A stretch of 64,000 nt of DNA from Zantedeschia hybrid cultivar (taxonomy: Eukaryota; Streptophyta; Magnoliopsida; Alismatales; Araceae): NCBI GenBank assembly GCA_030544215.1, contig JARZZO010000009.1, positions 51,083,129-51,147,128 on the forward strand, read 5' to 3'. Each line of letters starts with the position of its first letter. The stretch's first letter is position 1. The notes below the pieces were generated by a model. That model worked only from the letters and a program-made list of their open reading frames with translations. It was not told the DNA's origin and did not search any database. This document shows, one piece after another, positions 56,793 to 64,000 of the stretch. The position numbers and the translations under genes were made by a program.

Positions 56793-58492
56793 CTAAATAA
56801 CATCGGGTCAAGACAGACATCATTTAAGTTTATTAATGAAATTCATTTTAGTTCAGATTTTTAATCAAATATGAACAATTCTAAAAGACGTCAGCCAATG
56901 TAGACATCATTTAGGGTTTTATTCCTATTTTGATTTTTTAATTTAATTTTTAATTAATTTGTTGATTAACTAAAAGATGTCTTTTGAGCACGACGCCATT
57001 TAGGTTTCCTAATGGTAATGGTTTCTTCTTTCCAAGTTTATCTTTATCTTAATTAAGCTAAAAGATGTCTTCCTTGGGCGACGCGTTTTAGTTAATTACA
57101 GATAATGATGAATTAGCCTGTGTTTATCAATTTCTTGGTTGGATTGACTTCAAAATCTTTCATGTTAATGCGTAAGTAACCGCGTGAGAGTCTTGAACTT
57201 AAGTCTGTAAATACACAAGCTTATGAAGAAAGAAAAGGTTAAGAATTCAAGAGAAAGACGACGTCCAAACACTGAAGGAGTTAAAGGAGGATCGAGGCGC
57301 TGCACGAATACTTCCAAGAGTCTTGAAAGAAGAGCTTCATCCTTTCTTCATCCATCTTCATCCTTCAAGATCATTCAAGAACCAAGGCTTCCAAGGGCCA
57401 TCCAACTTAGTCTTCTCAATTAATTCCTTAATTAATCTCTACATATTTTCATTGATCCCATCATATTAGTTTCATAATTATATTCATCACATCACTTCAT
57501 GTTATTCACACAACACTAGCATATTTTTTCAACCCACATGCTAAGGGGTTTTAAAGACCATAAAACAAGTTCATCTTGTTTGAGTTGCATGATTAGAACT
57601 CTCAATGGAATAGATACTATCGCTATTTAAGTTCTTATTAGTCTTTCTCCTCTTTTATCTCATCCTTTGCAAGGTACAAAGGAGTATCAGAAGATCAAAA
57701 GGTGGGAATCAACAAAGAAGATCTGGACGATACTCAAAGTCCAATCAGCATTCAAAGCAAGAACAAAGTTAGAATGGCTCTTTTTCTTTAGTCGGCTGAA
57801 GAGAAGGAATCAAGAACTTCAACATCTCCCACATCTGAAACAGGTAAGCGATCATTCTTTATCTTTTGAAGCTTTTTAGTTAAAAGCTTTCTAGCGATCA
57901 CACATAGTTTTTTAATTGGTTTATTTGTCACATAATCAACAAATTTTCATGATAATCACACACCAAATTTGAGCACTCACAGTTTTTTTAGCGATCACGG
58001 TGGGACTTGGTCTCGCCGTCTTTTCAACTCTTTTGTTCTTGTTTTTATCAATCAGGCACCCACGGTGCACCACCTGTGTCCCTCGGGCACGTTTTCACCG
58101 ATCGATGAGTTTTTAGTTTAATTTTTATTCCCACGTGCACACCCTTGCGGAAGATTTTGCCCTCCCAATGTTTGTTTGAAAGTTGTGATTGTGTTGGAAA
58201 GAATGTGTGATTGATTGAGTTTTGTTTGAATGATAAATCATCTTGTTCAAATTAAAAATTTGCATAAACTGATCATTTACTGCTTTATCCTGATAAGTTG
58301 AGAGGGAATCGATCCAAAAATTCCTTCTTATTTGTTGTTTATGCGCCTTAAAAAGCATCTTGGAACAACGACGCGCTTTATAACCTCCCCGACGCCATTT
58401 AGGCTCATATTCTTGTTGTCTGCTGCCTGAGGTTCTGCGAATAGAATAAAGTTCTGTTTTGAATAGCGTCGGGTTACAGCGACGCCATTCAA
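56793..58492. repeat. Six 34-bp dyads in the Tat/Ogre-like LTR and leader
   Basis: 56793-56827 (spacer 11), then with spacer exactly 10: 56881-56914, 56970-57003, 57058-57091, 58348-58381 and 58459-58492. Arms such as CTAAAAGATGTC/GACGCCATTTAG and TTGAATAGCGTC/GACGCCATTCAA. The last switches both outer arms from TAAA/TTTA to TGAA/TTCA. A collapsed seventh lies at about 58381-58402. Confidence 0.82.
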
Positions 58493-59008
58493 CCAAATTT
58501 GTGTTTTGTTCATCAGTCCTTAGATCTTTGCCTTAATTGTTATCTCCCCATTATGTATTAAGCATTAGAGGCCATCCCGGCCACAGGTCATACACACTGA
58601 GACAAACCCCCCCTTCTCATAGGAACACATTTCTTGACGTCTTCACCTCTCTCTGACTAGGTCGGTCCCTCGAGTAGACTAGAGTGGTTGATGTTAAAGA
58701 CCTCCGTAAGTCCCCAAAATCAAGGTATTCCTCCTTGTTCATCGGGCTGGTTGTACCAATTGAGGTCCTGGTTAGATTTTAATATCGTTGTGAGAAAGAG
58801 CCTTAGAATATAACGGTGGAAACTGAATTGAAACTAGGATCCTACCTATTGAGTGAATTTGTGGTTAACTGAATCTAAATAATCCAACAAGGAATCCTAA
58901 AACAACGTTAAACATCCACTTGTTTGTCTAATCTCTGCACAACTTGTCTGCAAATCTTTGTTGAAAAATTTAATACCATGTTATTTCGATCAGGTAGAGA
59001 TTTGAGCA
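57092..59008 (+). other. LTR and untranslated leader of the Tat/Ogre-like element
   Basis: Besides the dyads, this stretch holds short unconnected frames only. The one at 57223-57423 and the antisense frames at 58125-58513 have no recognisable domain. No gene is called. Confidence 0.5.
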
Positions 59009-61342
59009 TGGCTTCAGATGCTTTAGTTAACTACGAGGGACATACTAATGTCCTTCCTGAATCTGATTATCATTATGAAAACGGGAGAGATGCTAATACC
59101 CCCCGTAATCTCCATTCCTACTTATCTCAGCAAGGGAAACCCACATATCCCTCCTCCTGTCATTCATGATCAATACAATTATGGCGTTGATCTTCCTCCG
59201 TATGTGCATGCGATGTCCAATCCTATCTTTGAGGGAGCCATTGACCCAAATGAGCCCTCATCCACCAATCCCTCTGATCTGGTTACTACCCTAGGAGTTC
59301 TAACTTCCCATCTGAATCATCAACAGCTCAAGGCGATCCAATCCATCCTGAAGGGAAAGATGCCCTTACATTCTGCTGAACCAAGTTCCACAATTCCCTA
59401 TGTTATTCCTCAACCTGCTCCCTAGCAAACTTCCTCTATTCATCAGGCCATGGAAGGCCTTCATGTTTCAACTTCCCGGCCATCTGGGCCGCAATTGTCC
59501 TCCTCAAGGCAACCAACCAGACCGCCAACGCCAACTTACCAAAATGCCATCGGGCATGGCGGAAGTGTTGCCGGACCACAACCCTATTGTCCACCTTGCC
59601 TCGCTTATTCTAGGCAGCAGGCCTATCATGTACCACCACCACCTCCTCCCCAAGTTGATCCAACAACTCAAGCCCTGCTTGCGAAGATGGAACGTGGGTG
59701 AGCAGTTCAACAATTTCCAGAAGATGATGGGAGTCAAGGCTGCGCTTGAGATCAATCTTCCAAGTCTGCCCGTGTTTCACTTACCACCTTCAGAAATACC
59801 AGTGTATAGGAAATATAATAGTACCGGTAACCCCTTACCCACCTGAAGGAGTTCATGTACGAATCCTCCTTCTAACAGAACAACAAGAGGTCGTTGGCAT
59901 TCCTGTTCAGAAAATCATTAGAGGGACCAGCCCTCGAATGGTTCTTCTCATTAGATCCATCTGAGGTAGAAGATTACGGTATCGTATCAAGGAAATTCAT
60001 TCAACGATACCAGGACAGAGTCGCACCGTCTCTATCCATAATTGATTTGGTTGCTAAGAAAATGAAGTCCGATGAGGACTTCATCACATTCGCCGATAGA
60101 TGGAGGAGTATGGCGGAGAAAATTAAGGATTATATGTCCGAATCCGAACAGGTCAAAATGTTGATCTCCAATACCACCCCCCAGTACAAGCTGGTCCTTG
60201 CCTTGAACAATATGACCAGCATAGCGGAACTCTATGAGAGGGCGCGTTACTGCCAGAACGCCTTCAAGGATGCTACCTTCTCCAGCGTCTTTGATCCTCA
60301 CCGACCCAGCAGACCTCCACCTTGGAAGCCTGCCGTGCCAAACTCTCCTAGCACGGGTCCGACAATTGAGGGCACACTCTCCCACAAGCAAGTCAGCATT
60401 ATGAACAATAATCAGCCCCAGCTCACGAGAAACCAGCAACCATTGCAGTATGCAGGGCAAAGGCCACTGAACCAGCAAGGTTACAGACCACAGCAGCAGC
60501 AGTATCAGCAGCCACAGTACCAGCCTCCACAGCAACAATACCAGTCGCGCGCACCGCCGGCGTATCATAATGTACCTCCTCCAAATGATTACAACCAACA
60601 GAAGAAACCTCCAGGCCCGAAAAGGGCAGCATATCCAGCACTCCCAGAATCTCTATTGGACATCTTTAATGCCCTGATGGCAGCCAATGCCTTATTCTTG
60701 CCTAGGGAGAAAATAGTCTGGCCCCAGAACGCCGATGCCTCCAGGTATTGCGCCTTTCACAGACAACCTGGGCATACGATAGATGCCTGCTTCCAATTCC
60801 GAGATTACATCCATGATCTCAACGAACAAGGAGGCATTGACTGGGAGGAGATGAGGAAATACATATCTGCCTTGAAGGTAAGAAGACTTCAACAACAACA
60901 ACAACAACAACATCAACAACATCAACAACCACAACAACAACAACAACAACAACAACAACAGCAACAACAACACAGAGCGCCAGCACAGGCGGCAGAAACT
61001 CCGAACATGGGTATAGTACAGAACCCGCTGCCGGAGCATCAACACCAGAATCAAATTGCCCCCATCTTGACGAATAGCCAGCCTGAGGCAAATCGAGGGC
61101 AGCAGTGGAAGGTAGAGGACTCTTCCTCTATTTACTCAACAGGCCATCTACCGAGTGCCGAACAACCACCACGCCACATTCTCCGTATACCCAAACCGCA
61201 ACCCATCACCATTAAGCCCATTACCCCCTCCGTCGCCACGCCTCCATCAAACCATATTCCGCAAGCCAACTATACACCCCTCCTGCCATCCAAACCATTA
61301 CTCTGCATACCGTTCCCCACATCACCTACCATAACCACTTAA
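59009..61342 (+). pseudogene. Tat/Ogre-like Gag
   Basis: Likely start MASDALVNY at 59009. A C-run at about 59099-59103 shifts the frame to NPHIPPPVIHDQYNYGV, then a stop at 59424, a shift near 59698 and another near 59843. The main surviving frame (59894-61342) carries the retrotransposon Gag domain, LFRKSLEGPALEWFFSLDPS and FADRWRSMAEKIKDYMSESE, then a Gln/Pro-rich region and FCAFH-type residues (YCAFHRQPGHTIDACF, a possible C2HC knuckle) before a long polyglutamine tract encoded by CAA repeats (60890-60970). It would form the particle shell. The multiple breaks upstream of the core make this copy non-functional. Confidence 0.8.
60890..60970 (+). repeat. CAA trinucleotide repeat encoding polyglutamine
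   Basis: About 25 CAA units with CAT and CCA interruptions inside the gag frame, giving Gln runs broken by His and Pro. Likely length-variable between copies. Confidence 0.9.
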
Positions 61343-61453
61343 CCCAGTGCCATACAGCCATGCAAACCGCTACTCTGTATGCCATTCCCCACTTCACCCG
61401 CACCAACCACTTGCCCCTCCACCATCTAACCCTTTAAACCCCTCATATGCACC

Positions 61454-62617
61454 ATGTCTCCACCAAACAACCCCGCACCATCACCCGTTCATCAACCCAC
61501 CACCCCATCTAAACCACCCACCAAACCGACGATGCTCAAACTGTCACCTAGACCTTCCACTATTGTAGAACATACGCTCCGGAGCGGGAGGATCTTCAAT
61601 AAGATCTTTCCCCAGTCCACAGTCAGATACGACCCATCACAGCCGCCAGAAGAAGTACATAATAAAGAGAGTGCACCAAGCACTCAGTATGACTTGTTGA
61701 AACAGTTAGACAAAACACTGGCACGAATCTCCGTGCTCGAGTTAATCAAAAGATCCAAGACCCATCAGAAATACCTGATGGAGTATTTGCAGAACGTAAT
61801 GGTCAATGAAGACGTGCCTGTGGAGAAGATCACTACACTGTTAGTTCCTCAGGAGGATCAGCCCTCTATTTCATTCCAGACTTCGGAACTAGCACCACCT
61901 GCAGCCAGAAGCATGGCTCTGAGCATTACAGTCAACATCTGCAAGAAGGCTATGGATGCATGCTTGGTTGACACAGGGGCCTCAATCAATGTTCTATCAC
62001 CAAAGACCCTTGAACTGTGTGGTACACCCAAGGAGAAATAGTTGTCTTCTCCAATTTCTGTTACGGCTTATGACAATTCTACCTGTTCCCCTCTAGAAAT
62101 GATTTATTTAAAGGTAGAGTTAGGCCATGTTTATCATAACGAGGTCGAGTTCCACATCTTGGAAATCGATCCATCCTTAAAGGGCATCCTTGGCCGCCCT
62201 TACATTAAGTCCCTTGAGGCAATTCCTTCTACAAATTACCAATGCCTCAAATTTCCGTACAAGGGACGCATCATTAAAGTCACGAGCATGCCGATTCTTG
62301 CCACTGCTCATTCTTTGAATATCAGGCCGACCCCTTTACCTGGCCAACAACCTCTGTTGTCGGTATTACAGGTTTGTCATCCTATGGCTGATCCTTTGAA
62401 AGCCAGTACACTTGATTCCTATCCAATTGATGCTATGAAGCGGGGGAAGTGTATGAGTACCCCTGGTGGGAAAATTATGATGAAAGGTGGCTATCAGCCT
62501 GGAAAGGGCCTAGGCACGCAATTGCAGGGCAGAACTACGCCCGTTAAAGACAGCCGAAGGACATCGGGTAATGGCCTGGGCTATAGGCCAAGAAGAGTCA
62601 AGCATGGCATCATCTAA
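61454..62617 (+). pseudogene. Tat/Ogre-like protease with G-patch-like segment
   Basis: Frame 61454-62041 contains a linker helix region (YDLLKQLDKTLARISVLELI) and the aspartic protease active site ACLVDTGASINVLS. A TAG at 62039-62041 interrupts the protease after about 24 further residues. The same frame then continues (62042-62617) with the protease second half (GILGRPYIKSLEAIP) and a glycine-rich GGYQPGKGLGTQLQGR stretch resembling a G-patch, a feature of Tat/Ogre polyproteins. The reading frame is unchanged across the stop, so it is either a point mutation or a readthrough stop; the former is simpler. Confidence 0.8.
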
Positions 62618-63694
62618 CAACAAGAAGATGAAGACGGCCAGAAGGCCTGGGAAACAATGTCCACCCCATGTAAAGAAGGCCGAGATCCCTTGACGTGGAC
62701 CCTGCATACACATTTTGTCAAGGGGCCCATAATCAGTCATGATAATGATAATACAGTGCTAATCACTTCCTAGTTCGACCTGCATGACATATATGGGAGG
62801 GACCTGGCCAGACATTGCTCAGAATTGTTGACGTACCAGTCCTTGGAGGCTCTACGGCAGATAAAAAGGAGAAAATTCCAAGATCCAGAATGTGAGTGGT
62901 ACCGGTGGTTCGACCTGAGAGATTTGTATATTGCACTGAACAGATTATTCCTTGATCCCTCAGAGCCGAAGTGGCCACCGTTGATAGACAAGCTGATTGA
63001 AGGGCCTGGCGCCATTTTTGACAAGAGAATTCTGTTGTCCGAGGAAACAGATGAAGGGAGCCAGATGACCCCTATGAAGCTGGTTACACTACTGATTTTC
63101 TCTGAGAGGAACTAATCCCTCTCGCATTTTCACCCTCTACACTTTATTCCGCACCCTACTCCTGACCCCGACTTGGTCGCGGGTCATCATTGAAGACATC
63201 CTACGGGCTCCGCCCATTATCGTTACTCTGTCCCCATGGGACCTTATCCCTCAACCTCCTCTCGATCTGGAGAGGATTTATGATGTGATTTGGGACATAC
63301 TGTTGTATGATCCCCCCAATCCTTTGGCCTTGGTGTCGCTTCCTCTATCTCATTCTCCTCCTATTCATATATATTCTTGTTTCATAATTAACTCCGCTTT
63401 TCCCCAGAAAAAAAGGCCAATGTGGCAACCTTTTCCTCCCAGATCCTCGTTGAGGAAACCTCATACTTGTCCGATTGTACCCCATCGCGTGGGTCATTCG
63501 GGCAAAATTCTCTCCTAAATCTGTTCTGCCCCTCCCCTCGGGAGGATTCTCCTGTATTCCCTCATGTACCCCATGATTGTTATCCTTCTTCGTCCTCATT
63601 AGGTTAGGATAGGGAGTCTAGTTCAAGACAGGTTAATCAGGTTAGGAAGTCTAGGAAATCTAAGGGTAGAAGAATCCCAGATAGATACCTCTAG
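62618..63694 (+). other. Linker between protease and RT in the Tat/Ogre-like element
   Basis: One frame at 62825-63115 (QSLEALRQIKRRKFQDPECE, then WYRWFDLRDLYIALNR) has no domain I recognise, but its position matches the poorly conserved region before RT in this lineage. The rest is broken frames. Ogre elements are known to carry an intron between protease and RT. Confidence 0.5.
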
Positions 63695-64000
63695 GATCTA
63701 GCATTTAAATGCCTTTCTTGTTCTCAGATCCCTCAGCTGTTAGAAAATCCTATTCAGATGCCTGAAGATTGTAAAGTTGATGAGTCGGTCAATGATGGAT
63801 ATGGGGTGTATGAATTGATACACAAGAAAGACCCCATTATTGAAGATGAGGAAGATGATGAGGATGCGGCTAAGGCGTATGCCAGTGGAGTGAAAAGATT
63901 CGATGAACCCTCAGCTGCCGTAGAAGAGCCTACCAAAGAGATTAACCTAGGAACTATAGACGAACCTAAGGTTGTCCTTGTCAGTAAAAATCTTTCTAAA
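63695..64000 (+). CDS. N-terminal part of the Tat/Ogre-like RT region (partial)
   Basis: An open frame to the window edge, with no start codon required because it is internal to a polyprotein. An acidic stretch (DPIIEDEEDDEDAAKAY) leads to EEPTKEINLGTIDEPKVVLV, matching the conserved INLGTEEEPK-type lead-in to RT in Tat/Ogre elements. A pyrimidine tract ending TTGTTCTCAG at 63727 could be the 3' splice site of the protease-RT intron; the frame would then begin IPQLLENP. RT itself lies beyond 64000. Confidence 0.6.

Larger units (their letters stand above)
56672..64000 (+). mobile_element. Tat/Ogre-like Gypsy element, 5' part (runs off the window)
   Basis: Plus strand. A candidate 5' LTR starts TGTTGTAGACACG at 56672 and ends near 57986 (GCACTCACA). 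It is followed by TAGCGATCACGGTGGGACTTGG-like sequence, split here as TAGCGATCACGG and TGGGACTTGG, resembling the primer-site region of Tat elements. Then come gag, protease, a G-patch-like segment and the start of the RT region. The order gag, protease, G-patch, long linker, RT and the protein motifs fit the Tat/Ogre branch. The LTR ends are provisional because the 3' LTR is outside the window. Frameshifts and stops show this copy is defective. Confidence 0.7.

Noticed and set aside
1..64000. tRNA or rRNA genes
   Set aside because: No cloverleaf with A and B boxes or conserved rRNA segments was noticed; tRNA-like matches are only the retrotransposon primer-binding sites.

Overview
The window is plant nuclear DNA, most likely from an angiosperm with a repeat-rich genome. 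The evidence is one intron-split, plastid-type fatty-acid synthase gene in a dense nest of plant-lineage LTR retrotransposons: Copia/Angela, Copia/SIRE-like, Gypsy/Tekay-like and Gypsy/Tat-Ogre-like. A LINE fragment and a Tourist-like MITE are also present. No rRNA, tRNA, CRISPR, plasmid or phage feature was seen. Lineage names rest on recognised protein motifs and element architecture, not on a database search.

Layout. (A) 1-14124: non-coding LTR-like DNA holds a minus-strand Gypsy solo LTR (1428-12778). That LTR is split by a complete but disabled Angela-type Copia element on the minus strand (Copia-1, 2924-12225, TSD ACTTG). (B) 14125-33122: a three-level nest. A plus-strand Angela solo LTR (TSD TTGAT) is split by a second Angela element (Copia-2, 14823-32294, minus, TSD AATAT). 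Copia-2 is in turn split inside its 3' LTR by a young, pol-defective Gypsy element (15089-23523, plus, TSD CCTCC). (C) 33123-36650: a diverged LTR-like segment, a SIRE-like Copia gag fragment, and repeat-rich LTR-like DNA. (D) 37320-41502: the only apparently functional host gene, an eight-exon KAS I-like 3-oxoacyl-ACP synthase, plus strand. (E) 41503-47710: AT-rich intergenic DNA with a 296-bp Tourist-like MITE and a decayed LINE (minus). (F) 47711-64000: a third Angela element (Copia-3, minus) carrying an inverted solo LTR and cut off by a Tat/Ogre-like Gypsy (plus) that runs out of the window just before its reverse transcriptase.

The most unusual signal is RNA/DNA structure rather than coding capacity. 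The Gypsy LTRs carry 14 copies each of a 34-bp quasi-palindrome (two 12-bp arms, spacer of exactly 10 bp). The same dyad, with the same spacer, recurs in the other Gypsy solo LTR and in the Tat/Ogre-like element. Arm changes are often compensatory (TGAA with TTCA, TAAA with TTTA). Separately, the long leader of every Angela copy holds four hairpins with a conserved 21-nt core and copy-specific but complementary outer stems, then a conserved 7-9-bp hairpin, then an AT-rich array of compensatory 7-bp mini-hairpins. These elements lack a recognisable capsid domain, so the leaders may be packaging or trans-recognition structures of parasitic elements. That role is inference.
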